A stretch of 64,000 nt of DNA from Mytilisepta virgata (Eukaryota > Mollusca > Bivalvia > Mytilida > Mytilidae), in assembly GCA_028015205.1 (NCBI GenBank), contig CM051516.1, positions 53,324,230 through 53,388,229 of the forward strand. The letters run 5' to 3'. The position numbers and the translations under genes were made by a program. Position 1 is the first letter of the stretch, and the number at the start of each line of letters is the position of its first letter. This document shows, piece after piece, positions 30,381 through 36,054 of the stretch. The notes beneath the pieces were generated by a model. The model saw nothing but the letters and a program-made list of their open reading frames with translations, was not told the DNA's origin and did no database searches.

Positions 30381-32569
30381 CAATGAAGTAGCAATATCTC
30401 TTTTTCTGAAGGCGGGACGGGCCTTTTTTGTTTTTTTCATTTATTTGTTTGTTTGTTTATTTGTTTATTAATTATTTTTTTTATTTGTAGGTAGCAAGTT
30501 TTCCATGGATTGCTGAATACAAGTGGGGGGGGGGGGCATTGTATTTTTATTTCTCTAGATACACAAGTGACAGTAAAAGTACATTTCTACTATAATGTTT
30601 ACTTCTGTTGATGACGTTGTGTAAGTCACGTGACGTCCATTTATATATGTCTGGACTTTTCGAGAGGGGACGTCGTTGGGTGAACATGGCACAGGATAAT
30701 GCATTTTGCTGTTTGATGTGGAAATAGTCATAAATAGAAAACGGAGTGTACGTGTACACATTTACTTATGTCAGAATGAAGACTCATGTAGAAATTTGAT
30801 GTCACGATTTATTTATTTAGATTTCCGGTGCCATTTTAGCAGACGACATCTCCGTGAATAAAGTACTGTTAATTTGACGCGAAATTTTGACATTCGGATG
30901 CAATGAATTGGTAAAATTTGGACGAATCTTGTGTTTTATGGCGGAAAATAGCTTTTTATTTAGCACTGCGCGAACGCTATTTTCAGGAAATTGGTTGGAG
31001 TTAGCTCCATAATTTTTTCTCATTAACAAAGCCCTGGATATCCCCTAGCTGTCTACATGTACTTTATATGCATTTACAGGTAAATTCAGTAAAACCGATG
31101 TAAATTCAGTCAAATCGAAAAAAAAGGGGGGGGGGGGCTGTATTTACACATTAAAAGGTCATTTGTGCTAAAAGTTAAGGTAATTCTAGAAGTACTATAA
31201 AATATCAAAATGCTACATCAAACACAAATATGAAATACTGCCAAAACAATTTTGCGCCAAGAAAAAATGCGGTTTTTTTCAAATTTTTCAATCTTTAAAA
31301 AATTTTATGTTGAGGTATGAAAAATATAAACTATACATATTGTGAGGTTGATTACAGGAGTAAACGAAAAAGTGCATCAGAAGGGTAGGCTTGCCCCATA
31401 CCCATCGTATGGTCATTAAAGTTGCACATATAATGTATAGTTACAAATCATTTAAGTTCGAAAGTTCTTGGAAATAGTAGGGATTTCCTTGGAAATATTA
31501 AGCTTTGTGCTGCACCATGCTTTCCTTTCTGTCCTTAGATGATTTTTGTTTTTCCATTTAGGTCATTGTTTTGGTTTTCAAAATTCTAGGCCCTGAGGAC
31601 GACAGTAAGCCCTAAGTCGAAGAAATATGCGTATATTTTGCATCGCAGTTGTTATCAACATTTTTTTATTACCGTACAAATTACAGTCTGAAAGTATTCA
31701 CATGGTCTTTTCAAGCACAGCCGATTGTGAATAACAAGTCTCTATAAAAAAAACTATTTAAGCGAAGCTTTAATATTGCAATTCGTGTTCAAATAATTTG
31801 TAATAGAAAATGTTCGTCCATAAAGCTCAAAACAAAGAGTTTAAAATTAAAATATACTTGTACATATGTACTTGTATGTGCTTGGATTGGTTTATAATTA
31901 AAATATATATATTCTAAAACCTTACGACAGTGTCCGCATGTTCTAGGGCATAGATTAGCAGTACATTTGTCCTGACACATGTCCGGTTTGATCGCTGCTA
32001 ACCTTAAACATGCTCTTCTGTTCTTATCTTCACATAATGCAGCAAAGCAGATGCCAAAAACTGGAAAAACAGATAATTCATCAATGCATTAATGTACTTT
32101 ATTATTTTGACAATGTTTACTTACATTTTACTTTGTCACAACAATCAGTATATGCAGTGTTCAAAATAAAAAATAATAATACCACTACTTCTATAAATGC
32201 TATGTAAACACAAAATGAAATACAAATATAAAACCTTTTAAAAGTACATGTATCTTGGTTAGATAAGTAAAAGTAGCGACCGTTTAAGGGAGAAGCGTAT
32301 ATTTTCGAATCATTTAAAATATAAAATACCCAATATCTGAAGAATACGGAAGCAATAAAACAATCGTTAAATTCCATAAAGACAAGGCGAATCCGTAAGA
32401 ACAAAAACACAATACAACAATACAACAAAGACACAATCCAAGGAGTAAAAAACACAGAGTTAACCAACGAGAATCAGAACATTACAGCAAAAAACTAAAG
32501 CACTTACAATGATTAGAAAAGAACAAACATACCAAAAGTACTTATAATAAGTCTGTATGTCTTAGCCAT
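2338..32569 (-). CDS. Secreted ShKT-LU-ShKT-LU-CTLD multidomain protein (13 exons, 456 aa)
   Basis: Gene assembled from 13 exons: 32569-32533, 32060-31926, 29451-29369, 26254-26183, 22069-21928, 20775-20635, 20217-20147, 18117-18043, 17464-17350, 16530-16427, 16321-16289, 16021-15973, 2651-2338. Joined length is 1371 nt with no stop before TAA at 2338-2340. Domains: signal peptide (1-20), ShKT-like (about 21-57), LU (59-150), ShKT-like (about 169-203), LU (204-275), CTLD (300-452). Module borders (after residues 12, 57, 156, 203, 290) all lie in phase-1 introns; introns inside the LU domains are phase 0. One intron is GC-AG, the rest GT-AG. Known roles: CTLDs bind sugars or proteins, LU domains bind proteins, ShKT modules occur in secreted enzymes and toxins. 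A role in recognition or immunity is only inference. I know no named family with this order; alternative splicing is possible. Confidence 0.85.
2967..3087 (+). repeat. Hammerhead-bearing dispersed repeat, copy A
   Basis: About 120 bp shared with copies at 45645-45780 and 59453-59573: a common GGTTTTTGGTCTT block, the ribozyme core, and a downstream AGTATCTTTGGATTGTTA block. It lies in the last intron of the CTLD gene, on the strand opposite to that gene. Confidence 0.8.
2999..3045 (+). ncRNA. Type I hammerhead ribozyme motif (copy A)
   Basis: Core CTGATGA at 3005-3011, stem II GAGG-TAACT-CCTT, GAAA at 3025-3028, stem III ATGC-GTC-GTAT with A as the nucleotide 5' of the predicted cut (between 3039 and 3040). 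Stem I is ATGCTG against CAGGAT, so one pair is broken relative to copy C. The fold was derived by hand from the known hammerhead consensus. Activity is likely weakened. Confidence 0.7.
4785..4935 (+). repeat. Dispersed repeat R4 (pair with 25695-25850)
   Basis: About 150 bp similar to 25695-25850, with the shared block TTGCAGTTGTTACGTGATGA and the flanks CACATTCATCCT and CTTAATTTTACTA. No coding capacity and no clear ends. Probably an old mobile-element fragment. Confidence 0.6.
5793..5870 (-). repeat. Decayed hammerhead-type repeat, family 2
   Basis: On the minus strand stem II reads GTCG-TCAAT-CGAC, followed by GAAA and a stem III palindrome ATGTGCACAT, but the CTGATGA core has become CCAACGA. 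The flanking text matches the copy at 44862-44953. It is read as an inactivated ribozyme-bearing repeat. Confidence 0.45.
5985..6535 (+). pseudogene. Decayed LINE reverse transcriptase fragment
   Basis: A broken frame reads a match to the LINE-type AFDxVDHSxL motif ([18 protein letters not shown]) at about 6030-6090. After a disruption, the frame at 6161-6520 gives GPLFSILF, a degraded YADD region ([13 protein letters not shown]), and [20 protein letters not shown], the usual palm-thumb segment of CR1/Rex-like RTs. The catalytic aspartates are lost. This is a dead copy in the last intron of the CTLD gene. Confidence 0.65.
6536..8382. other. Intronic stretch with no assignable gene
   Basis: The region is AT-rich. 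A 148-codon frame at 7672-8118 has no recognisable motif, overlaps A-rich tracts and is treated as chance. A short KKYKK-rich stretch comes from simple A-rich sequence. I see nothing else of note. Confidence 0.4.
8383..8526. repeat. Palindromic fold-back MITE (P5)
   Basis: Arms AGTAATAAAGGTTATTTT and AAAATAACCTTTATTACT are exact reverse complements at the ends. Inner arms (GTGTTAACTCGGCC / GGCAGAGTTTACAC region and CATTCACAAAC / GTTTGTGAGT) pair imperfectly around a short loop near 8447-8475. Non-coding and intronic. Confidence 0.65.
8735..9242 (+). pseudogene. Penelope-like RT 3' fragment, family A, split by the LTR element
   Basis: The frame at 8735-9067 ends with [20 protein letters not shown] and [17 protein letters not shown], the C-terminal part of an RT family also seen at 27740-28530. 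The 3' UTR after the stop runs to 9242 and resumes at 14511 after the LTR insertion, ending near 14590. The same 3' end occurs at 46747-47045 and 21151-21270. The upstream RT palm is absent. Assignment to the Penelope-like class is by recollection of the RT family and is not certain. Confidence 0.6.
9238..9242. repeat. Target-site duplication GTCTT (left)
   Basis: GTCTT precedes the element and recurs at 14506-14510 just after it. Uninterrupted relatives (for example 46747-47045 reverse-complemented) have a single continuous sequence here, confirming a 5-bp duplication. Confidence 0.8.
9243..9386 (-). repeat. 3' LTR (144 bp)
   Basis: Matches the 5' LTR at 14384-14505 apart from an 18-bp internal tandem duplication (ACTATAATAAACTGATAA unit), a 4-base insertion near its outer end and a few substitutions. 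The near-identity of the rest suggests a fairly young insertion. Confidence 0.85.
9387..9398 (-). other. Polypurine tract
   Basis: On the minus strand ACTTGGGGGAGA directly precedes the 3' LTR start TATAGG, the expected position for plus-strand DNA priming. This supports the LTR border. Confidence 0.75.
9605..9826 (-). pseudogene. Pol C-terminal tail in a shifted frame
   Basis: A 73-codon frame with proline-rich sequence ending [18 protein letters not shown], the basic tail usual at the end of Ty3/Gypsy pol after integrase. It lies +1 relative to the main pol frame, which runs on to an early stop at 9756. A frameshift near 9826-9850 therefore separates the tail from pol. Confidence 0.65.
9756..12401 (-). 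CDS. pol: Retrotransposon Pol: RT (part), RNase H, integrase
   Basis: 881-codon frame. The RT palm is seen as [16 protein letters not shown] and [14 protein letters not shown] (a CIDD version of the YxDD catalytic box). RNase H follows: [44 protein letters not shown]. The integrase zinc finger ([15 protein letters not shown] then CQQCNR) is followed by the DDE core: [16 protein letters not shown], and E in [15 protein letters not shown]. It is open upstream of the listed Met to a frame break near 12450. A different frame carries the RT N-terminus. Pol would copy the RNA and insert the DNA; here the chain is interrupted. Confidence 0.9.
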   Translation of the reverse strand: MRSVPNGKKKTVFDAWNGYHSVPLYDEDRHLTTFITPWGRYRYKTAPQGYIASGDGYTRRYDEIVTDIPNKTKCIDDTLLWANDLEESFFQAVPWLDVCGRNGITLNPEKFVFGADEVEFAGFEITRDEVRPCQRYLQAIIDFPTPKDITDVRSWFGLVNQVSYAFSMAERMLPFQDLLKPGTAFQWNEHLQTLFEESKAQIVKEIEEGVRIFDPDRPTCLTTDWSKSGIGFWLLQKHCTCDKTEPFCCPSGWKITLVGSRFTHPAESRYAPIEGEALAVADSLDKARYFVLGCKDLPIAVDHKPLLKIFSDRSLEDISNNRLRNLKEKTLRYRFRMVHIPGVKHRATDCLSRHPISDAEKLILPDDVAQVTNHRPLESLHLENSNIQYIQRSGRDENMISTAVASLNTLGLKSVTWDRVRVATASDQDMLLLSEIIEGGMPQHRHEVPESLRQYFQYREGLSTSDGVILYKDRVVIPQSLRKEVLDALHSAHQGVTSMLARAETSVFWRGITPDINTLRASCQQCNRNAPSNPSAPPVPLMSPEYPFQCICADYFTYKGNHYLVVVDRYSNWPIVEQSAVGAQGLLTCLRRIFVTYGIPDELASDGGPEFTATATRQFLSDWGVHHRLSSVAFPHSNCRAEIGVKTVKRLLMDNTSSSGDIDTDSFQRAMLQYRNTPDRDTKLSPAICIFGRPIRDFIPIPPGKYKPHSTWQSTCLAREEALRNRHMQCAERLSEHTQRLPPLSVGDHVRMQNQIGPFPRKWDKTGVVIEVRQFDQYVVRIDGSRRVTLRNRNFLRKYVPVQLPPKRLTIDTDTTLHQPSFSLLRPVTSPSVTTDTTVKPGLTTPMRTVTRACIPACHGTLTRDTILYPGTKPMPSAHIH
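12308..12676 (-). pseudogene. Pol N-terminal RT segment, separated by frame breaks
   Basis: 122-codon frame carrying the RT fingers: [60 protein letters not shown] and VDFQ. The homologous reading leaves this frame near 12450 for the main pol frame, so the rest of this frame is out of register. It overlaps the end of the gag ORF by 29 bases in the +1 frame. That overlap could be a programmed shift or a mutation. Confidence 0.75.
12648..14246 (-). CDS. gag: Retrotransposon Gag-protease ORF
   Basis: 532 residues. The N-terminal part resembles Gag capsid ([35 protein letters not shown]). A Cys/His knuckle region follows at about 213-260 ([28 protein letters not shown]). An aspartic protease active site, [17 protein letters not shown], lies at about 355-370, followed by ILGASLLRF. 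The ORF is intact and ends at TGA just after KLMVDP begins in the overlapping frame. Gag packages the RNA and the protease matures the polyprotein. Confidence 0.85.
   Translation of the reverse strand: MTAKVEKVKRPTVTAAGTSEDWAYFLSRWTDYVAATKLDGKDKVIQLLECCDEPLRKDLTRTTGGRLTEKTVDDILAAIRILAVHEENTMVARVTLHNMRQDRDESVRNFGARLRGQADICKFVIDCPNCSAKINYTDAIMRDVLTRGVVDPDIQLDLLGDKNQNMTLEEVFQFVEAKEAGKRSASRLLDSHLVEAASSYKRSKQALSKDNQDLCSYCGKRGHGKKSVAQLHKTQCPAYGHRCELCHRDHHFENICRSKDNPKRKTQSSQHNFDKESAVFNTLCTLNSPQPIQTINVKGQRQSISLDHHIYDSMTDTWFRRNSKPQPFVNITVRALPEDYSAFGVDLSTPSAPTIIPAMADTGCQSCLAGLRVIHRIGLSKSDLIPVTMRMHTANNDGIKILGASLLRFSSKDSSGRVVETRQMTYVTDSSDKLFLSREACVQLGIISNRFPEVQPSQTGAAAVHGENTAPCGCPERQSPPPPPSVLPFSPTEENRSKLQEYLLDYYRSSTFNTCKHQPLPLMDEAYGGSKC
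14384..14505 (-). repeat. 5' LTR (122 bp)
   Basis: Mate of 9243-9386. It carries one copy of the 18-bp unit duplicated in the 3' LTR. On the minus strand it runs from TATAGG to TATTTA. The leader to the gag ATG is about 137 bases. No clear tRNA-complementary primer site was recognised. Confidence 0.8.
14653..15486. repeat. Tandem duplication, two ~415-bp units
   Basis: 14653-15066 and 15067-15486 align throughout. Both contain TACATGCAGACAGCGACGTC, GGAGCTTATACAGAAAAAA and AAGTCGGTAAGGTATGGTA, and both end near CCATTTGAAGTAT. The copies differ by scattered substitutions and indels. Non-coding and intronic. Confidence 0.75.
15973..16021 (-). CDS. CTLD gene exon 12
   Basis: 49 bp, acceptor CTGCAG, donor GTGGGT. 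Residues 337-352 read [16 protein letters not shown], the conserved LVxIxTxxExxFL helix region of CTLDs. Phase 0 in and phase 1 out, which joins exactly to the YWLDGY exon 13.3 kb away. Confidence 0.85.
16289..16321 (-). CDS. CTLD gene exon 11 (33-nt micro-exon)
   Basis: Acceptor TGCTCAG, donor GTAAAC, phase 0 to 0. It encodes [11 protein letters not shown], supplying the second canonical CTLD cysteine and the glycine before the next strand. Without it the last domain cysteine (ALCEY) would lack a partner. It was recognised because the flanking exons left a gap in the fold; the splice sites are acceptable but not strong. Confidence 0.65.
16427..16530 (-). CDS. CTLD gene exon 10: start of the lectin domain
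   Basis: Acceptor TTTACAG, donor GTAATA. Residues 292-325 include [20 protein letters not shown], the N-terminal CP-C disulfide loop of a long-form CTLD, and SQPEAK, equivalent to the W-x-EA helix start. Phase 1 in (completing an Asn codon with exon 9) and phase 0 out. Confidence 0.9.
17350..17464 (-). CDS. CTLD gene exon 9: end of LU domain 2 and linker
   Basis: Phase 0 in, phase 1 out (donor GTAAGT). It reads [20 protein letters not shown] then CNGK. The CC-x4-CN ending is the hallmark of Ly-6/uPAR domains. A Thr/Lys-rich linker ([14 protein letters not shown]) leads to the lectin domain. Confidence 0.88.
17713..17766. repeat. Short direct repeat, copy 1 (mate 19630-19684)
   Basis: About 54 bp sharing TTTCGTGAAATAACATT and CATTTAATTTGAACGAATTC with 19630-19684, about 1.9 kb away, in the two introns flanking exon 8. 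It may be the trace of an insertion or a local duplication. Confidence 0.7.
18043..18117 (-). CDS. CTLD gene exon 8: middle of LU domain 2
   Basis: 75 bp, 25 codons, phase 0-0: [20 protein letters not shown] then CTGKQ. Acceptor CTTGTAG. The 3' border reads CAG followed by GCAAGT, a strong GC-AG intron donor. Using it gives exact continuity with exon 9; the next GT would break the frame. It is the counterpart of exon 4 in LU domain 1. Confidence 0.82.
19076..19207. repeat. Palindromic fold-back MITE (P2)
   Basis: Outer arms TAATACATGGTAAAATCTAT and the complement ending ACAGATTTTAACATGTATTA pair almost fully, then CCAATATCAGCC pairs with GGCTGATATTGG around a GC-rich loop. It would form a ~58-bp hairpin. 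Located in the intron between exons 7 and 8. Confidence 0.7.
19630..19684. repeat. Short direct repeat, copy 2 (mate 17713-17766)
   Basis: See 17713-17766. Preceded by homopolymer-rich sequence (G-run near 19290, C-run near 19360). Confidence 0.7.
20147..20217 (-). CDS. CTLD gene exon 7: start of LU domain 2
   Basis: Acceptor CTCTAG, donor GTAATG, phase 1 in and 0 out. Reads [20 protein letters not shown] then GGK: the CxxC opening and next two cysteines of an LU domain. Counterpart of exon 3. Confidence 0.88.
20635..20775 (-). CDS. CTLD gene exon 6: second ShKT-like module
   Basis: 141 bp, phase 1-1, acceptor TTCTAG, donor GTACGT. After a short polar linker it reads [20 protein letters not shown] then [15 protein letters not shown]. 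The CP-x2-CGxC ending is typical of ShKT domains, but there are seven cysteines rather than six. Counterpart of exon 2. Confidence 0.85.
20871..21480 (+). repeat. Tandem repeat element, ~155-bp units (three), with nested insertion
   Basis: Units start with CTTGTGACCTA-like text and share TTTAATTTCTATAC, GTATTGTTAC and GGGGCC-type blocks. The Penelope-like tail at 21151-21270 interrupts the second unit. Relatives with two units lie at 57730-58050. The opening CTGTCCxTCxGTC text is typical of a bivalve dispersed repeat. Confidence 0.6.
21151..21270 (-). repeat. Penelope-like 3' end, family A, short remnant
   Basis: Reverse-complement match to 46747-46880 and to the 3' UTR split by the LTR element (CTCCGGAGTTTGTC, GCATGTATTGTTTTGGTCTT). 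It is inserted into the repeat at 20871-21480. Confidence 0.7.
21928..22069 (-). CDS. CTLD gene exon 5: end of LU domain 1
   Basis: 142 bp, phase 0 in and phase 1 out (donor GTTAGT). Reads [20 protein letters not shown] then [20 protein letters not shown]; the [10 protein letters not shown] block is the Ly-6/uPAR C-terminal signature. An NLT sequon follows. Confidence 0.88.
22146..25566 (+). mobile_element. Non-autonomous element with terminal hairpins and core-repeat array (Helitron/'pearl'-like)
   Basis: The left end has the hairpin AGGCTCTCAAGAGCCT followed by GCTCACCTG. The right end (25533-25563) is a 14-bp-stem hairpin AGCTCACTTGACCC-TTT-GGGTCAGGTGAGCT running into CTAA. GCTCACCTG and CAGGTGAGC form a terminal inverted repeat. 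The interior is a ~166-bp tandem array followed by unique sequence (about 24890-25530). A 3' hairpin before CTRR and tandem core repeats recall Helitron-related and bivalve 'pearl' elements, though the hairpin sits unusually close to the end. No protein is encoded. It lies in the intron between exons 4 and 5. Confidence 0.65.
22420..24890 (+). repeat. ~166-bp tandem array with trimeric higher-order structure
   Basis: The GTTAAACTAAG block recurs at 22588, 22754, 22921, 23083, 23251, 23417, 23580, 23747, 23913, 24075, 24243, 24409, 24572 and 24739: steps of 162-168 bp. Variants cycle in threes. The third unit of each cycle carries CTAATTGTAATTAGCTTACT, and the trimer period is about 496 bp (22588, 23083, 23580, 24075, 24572). 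Neighbouring trimers are nearly identical while monomers inside a trimer differ, the signature of higher-order amplification. Confidence 0.9.
25695..25850 (+). repeat. Dispersed repeat R4, copy 2
   Basis: Match to 4785-4935 (AACGTATCGACCTA, TTGCAGTTGTTACGTGATGA, CTTAATTTTACTA). Non-coding. Confidence 0.6.
26183..26254 (-). CDS. CTLD gene exon 4: middle of LU domain 1
   Basis: 72 bp, 24 codons, phase 0-0, acceptor ATTTCAG, donor GTACAA. Reads [20 protein letters not shown] then VNNE. The xLGC segment aligns with FKLGC of exon 8 in LU domain 2. Confidence 0.87.
26727..27600 (+). pseudogene. Decayed retroelement ORF1/Gag-like sequence
   Basis: Opens with a basic, Gln-rich frame ([20 protein letters not shown]) to 26996. 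It then continues through stops and shifts as recognisable pieces: [20 protein letters not shown] at about 27310-27370 and a Cys/His-rich segment with [10 protein letters not shown] and [13 protein letters not shown] at about 27460-27570. Similar Cys-rich segments occur in gag-like proteins of invertebrate retroelements. The parent family is not assigned. Dead copy in intron 3-4. Confidence 0.5.
27740..28530 (+). pseudogene. Penelope-like reverse transcriptase fragment, family B
   Basis: Pieces in order: an upstream frame with [15 protein letters not shown]; the frame at 27887-28276 with [20 protein letters not shown] and [14 protein letters not shown] (YIDD catalytic box), then [20 protein letters not shown]; and a shifted frame at 28273-28530 with [20 protein letters not shown] and [18 protein letters not shown] to the stop. 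At least one frameshift (near 28240) breaks it. The N-terminal part and any GIY-YIG endonuclease are absent. The class name is inferred. Confidence 0.65.
28580..29135 (+). repeat. Second ~166-bp core-repeat array (about 3.3 units)
   Basis: Same monomer as 22420-24890 (TTAAACTAAGTTCGG, GCGGCCATCTTGG, ACCATCTAAGGACCA), more diverged and without the trimer order. It starts abruptly about 50 bp after the RT stop codon and lacks the element's terminal hairpins. Confidence 0.8.
29369..29451 (-). CDS. CTLD gene exon 3: start of LU domain 1
   Basis: 83 bp, acceptor ATTACAG, donor GTAAGT, phase 1 in and 0 out. Reads [20 protein letters not shown] then CGKVSNM: CxxC opening and next cysteines of a three-finger domain. 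Counterpart of exon 7. Confidence 0.88.
29462..29690 (-). repeat. Dispersed repeat R5, copy 1
   Basis: Its reverse complement matches 55545-55775 and more weakly 47085-47290: shared GATAGATAAGG, GTACCTATAAAACC, TTGTACTCTTTATGTTATTT-like and CCATTTTGTTGTTT-like blocks. Non-coding and intronic. Confidence 0.65.
30111..31168. repeat. 24-bp direct repeats about 1 kb apart
   Basis: TACACATTAAAAGGTCATTTGTGC occurs at 30111-30134 and 31145-31168. The first is followed by its own complement (hairpin TCATTTGTGC-CTA-GCACAAATGA). The space between holds the MITE at 30242, A-runs and a G-run. They could border an inserted unit. Confidence 0.55.
30242..30425. repeat. MITE with ~40-bp terminal inverted repeats
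   Basis: AAGGCCCGTCCCGTCTTCAG...GATATTGCCACTTC at 30242-30281 is mirrored at 30385-30425 (GAAGTAGCAATATCTC...GGCGGGACGGGCCTT). The unpaired centre of about 100 bp is AT-rich and contains an A-run. No coding capacity. Located in intron 2-3. Confidence 0.75.
31926..32060 (-). CDS. CTLD gene exon 2: signal peptide end and first ShKT-like module
   Basis: 135 bp, phase 1-1, acceptor TTTCCAG, donor GTAAGG. Starts FGICFAAL, completing the signal peptide, then [20 protein letters not shown] and [16 protein letters not shown]. Seven cysteines with the CP-x2-CGxC ending. Counterpart of exon 6 (C-x7-C-x9/10-C spacing). Confidence 0.88.
32533..32569 (-). CDS. CTLD gene exon 1: start codon and signal peptide
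   Basis: ATG at 32569-32567 opens [12 protein letters not shown], joined in phase 1 (donor GTATGT) to the hydrophobic FGICFAAL of exon 2, giving an ordinary ~20-residue signal peptide. The context ACATGG has A at position -3. No promoter element was firmly identified; an AT-rich TTTATAAC lies about 105 bases upstream. Confidence 0.82.
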
Positions 32570-34640
32570 GTTTATCCTGTAGTTCAATATTTATCTTGTA
32601 GACGTGGTTTGATTACGTTATGAATGAATTTACTGATAACCAAATGAACAATAGTGCTTCGTCAAGGACAGTTATAAACCTTGTAATTCAATGGCTGCCT
32701 TCTCAGATAAGATTTGAGGATTAACTCGACCTAGATTAGTATAACATCAAGCTCGAGTATTTCGACTCACCATTTACTTCAGTTATCAATTGTTTTTCTT
32801 TTCAGATATTCAAGTGTTTATTTAAAATGTCAGGATTAAGAATATATGTTCGAATGAATACATGTGTACTTACTTAATTTCCCTCATGTGGAGATGTACA
32901 TGAGGTCATTACCAAGCTCCTCCATATCTGCCTTTCCTGACCTGTTTAACCCAATTCTCTGAGCTCACTCTCAATGAAACGTCTTGCTTGGTCTTCTTCG
33001 ACTTCTGTCCCATCTGGTATCCAGGTAAATCAAAACTTTCTATACGGAAGTGAAGATGACGCACATAGTTTCTTAAATTTCCAAATTATAACCAGAAGTG
33101 TGATTTTGTTCTGTGCCAGAAAACCACGCAAAATCATTCGATGATACATGCATGTATTTCAACTTACAACTCCAAGACTACTACGTCTTTCCCCCGTAAA
33201 CATTACAATAAAAAAAAATCCAACAATTAGTATTATTTATCTTTTATATTTAAAAAAATATCGGTAGACCAATTTTTTACAAAAAAAAAAATTCAATACA
33301 ATTGATTGCATAGTCTTGATAATATGGCAATAATTCTTCTTTAGCCTCATTATAATAAATGTATGAAAGGTCCTAATCTGGAATCTGATCATTCACACTA
33401 TGAATGCATCATCCAAACTTTCTAGTGCATAAATAGTTTTTGAAAAAGACTATCATTACATATATCTAAATTAGGATAGGTAAATACAATTTATTTCTTT
33501 TATTTGCCTTTAAATATTGCATGCCATTTGTTAATTTTGTCTTGAAGGAAGTCTATTTTCAATGAAATCTTGTATTTTCCAGATTTGTCCTGTGATTTCT
33601 TGTATGTAGAAAGTAATTTTTTAGTAACTTAATCTTTTTAAATCGATTGGAACAACTTTGAAAACTGTACTGAGATAATGGTAAAAATAAACGATTATTC
33701 TACTTTTCCAGTCTTCCTGGCTTATAAACGCGAGAACGGTCTTGAGCTTAATATAACAGAATTGTGCTTTAATAACCCAACGATTTACACTCTGTTTTGT
33801 ACCGTTCAGAACCAAATAATTGAAATGAACTGCCTGTCAATACCTTTACAAAATAAAAAATGCATATATATTGGTTATCAAATTCATACATATGAAATGC
33901 TACCTACCAGAGGGTATATCCGATATGAGCCGAACAGATATGTAATGATGTTCTGCTGATCTGATCGCAATTTACACAGTTTGTTGACTAAAACGTTTAT
34001 TTAAGGCAAAAAACATTACTTTGTGTGTCACTTTTTAACCATTTATAAATAACATGCGACAACTATAAAGAAATTAACCAATGGAGACTGTTTGGCGTAA
34101 ATAATGTTTACACGTGTACTTTTCATTATTTTTGACAATGTAAAAACCATTTTAAAATAGACAGTCTTAAGTTGATGAACTGTTTGATGAACTGAGGATG
34201 GATATGATCTTCCTGTTTTGTGCAGGATATAAATGTTCGCACGGATAGCGTTACATTGTTGACTCTTTGCAAACTGTTAACTTGTAAATAAAATTTATTT
34301 CCTTTATTTTTTAGTTAATATATACAGTTTCACAAATATTATCCCCTGCTTCTTATCTCAAAGGTATTTGTGAGTTATTGCCCTGATCACTTGGCATCCG
34401 TAGTTTTGTCCGACTGCAAAAAAGTATTTTACCAAACTTGGTTTAAGTTCTTTAGATGCAGGAATTATGTCTGACAACCCTTTAAAATTTTAAAATTCCC
34501 ATTGCAACCTTTGAGCGTTCAACTTCTCGTCCAAAAATGAATGTAGGATTGATGAATGGATGGTTGGACGTTCAACTTAAAGCGGAAAGCTAAATTCAAG
34601 AAAGGGAATTACATAATTAGATACGAATATTTGACTTTGC
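32570..34640. other. Upstream region of the CTLD gene, no gene seen
   Basis: AT-rich sequence without convincing exons. A 93-codon frame at 33678-33959 has no recognisable motif and is treated as chance. The region presumably includes the promoter and 5' UTR. Confidence 0.4.
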
Positions 34641-34644
34641 ATTG

Positions 34645-34805
34645 TACAAGACCGACACGCCGATTTTTAACGTTCCATTTCAAAAGGTAACTGTCCGCAG
34701 TAAAACATGTAAACCAACCCTAACACATTATTCTGACTCAGGGCGACCATGCTTCGTGCTCAGTGGAGATCATTTAAGTCTTTGGTTTGACCCGTGGTGG
34801 ATCCA
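34645..34805 (-). repeat. Old partial SINE copy related to 36055-36409
   Basis: Shares, in order, GACCGACACGC, GATTTTTAA, TAACTGTCCGCAG, ACACATTATxCTGACTC and GTCTTTGGTTTGACCCG with the SINE at 36055-36409, but the tRNA-like head is degraded. Confidence 0.7.
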
Positions 34806-36054
34806 TAATTTCCAGAAACGGGGGCCCGATACATTTTTTGGCTCTTAAAGAGTGTGTCAAACATTTTCGTTATTTAAAAAAAAAAAATTCCAGAAAAGGG
34901 GACCAGGTCCCTCTGGGCTCCACTTAATTCAAATCCACATCTGTTGACTCGAACCAAACTTGGCAGAAATTTTCCTGGGTTACCATTTTCCTTTTTCAGA
35001 GTGGCCGCCCAGCTTTAAAAAAAACACTGTTGGCACATATTTTCAAGTAATATGGTCAGCACTGATTATATGTTCCCGCTTCTCCCACACCAATTCTTAA
35101 CTTAGGGAGCTACCTTTTAGTTGTTTATATTGGTTTTTTTTGGAGGGGGGGGGGGGGGTAAGAAGAAAACTTTCGTCCTACATTTTATTTGAACAAATAT
35201 CGAGTATTACGTTTTTTCTAACTTGAACTGATCATTGATGTGTTACTTCATTGATACATTGGTACTGCCTTTTTATTGCAAATTTCTTCTTCTTATCCCC
35301 CTATCTAAAATAAAGATTACTCCCTAACCTTGATGTTCCCTTTATTTTCGTATCTGTAAAACAGGGTAATGTTTATATCAATAAACGGGTATGTTTATGT
35401 ACATATGTATATATACATTTATATGTTACTATGGCATTATAGAATTCAAAATAACGTATCTGGCTTCATATACATGTGTATGAACTTGACGACATATCCG
35501 ATTGAAATGTGCTGTTACGAAAACTCTGAATTCAAATTTTGATTCTTATTGTCGGTGGAGCGATAGTATGCTCCGTTTATGGACTTCTTATGAATCAAGT
35601 GCGCCGCCAAATTAACTTTTGAGACGACCCCTGTAATGTTTACTGTCAGAGTCGGAGTCAACAGTCGGAACCGAGACTTTCCGTAAATCTCTAATAGTAA
35701 GTCCACCGAAAACGAGATCATTCAAATGTAACATTTTTTATCGACACAGTATTTCTACAGTTTTGTGGGTACAAAATGTGCTACTCGTCTTTACTCATAT
35801 GTGTCAGACATTCTTCAAGAATTACTCAACATGAGGATGAAAAACCTTTAATTTCAACTATGTGATTATTTAGACCTTTACCTTGAAATTATCGGCAAAA
35901 GAATACCGAAGCGACAAAACAGTGGAAAAGTGCGTAAATTCAAAATCCAAGTAAAAGACAAAGTCGTGAGAATTTAACATAACAAACGAACACCACAAGC
36001 TTACATGTATAACTTAAAAAAACGAGCAATAACTGTAACAATGAACTGTTACGA

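Noticed and set aside
31789..31980. Stand-alone 63-aa Cys-rich peptide gene
   Set aside because: The Cys-rich part is the end of exon 2 of the modular gene; the remaining frame reads into its intron past a good GTAAGG donor.
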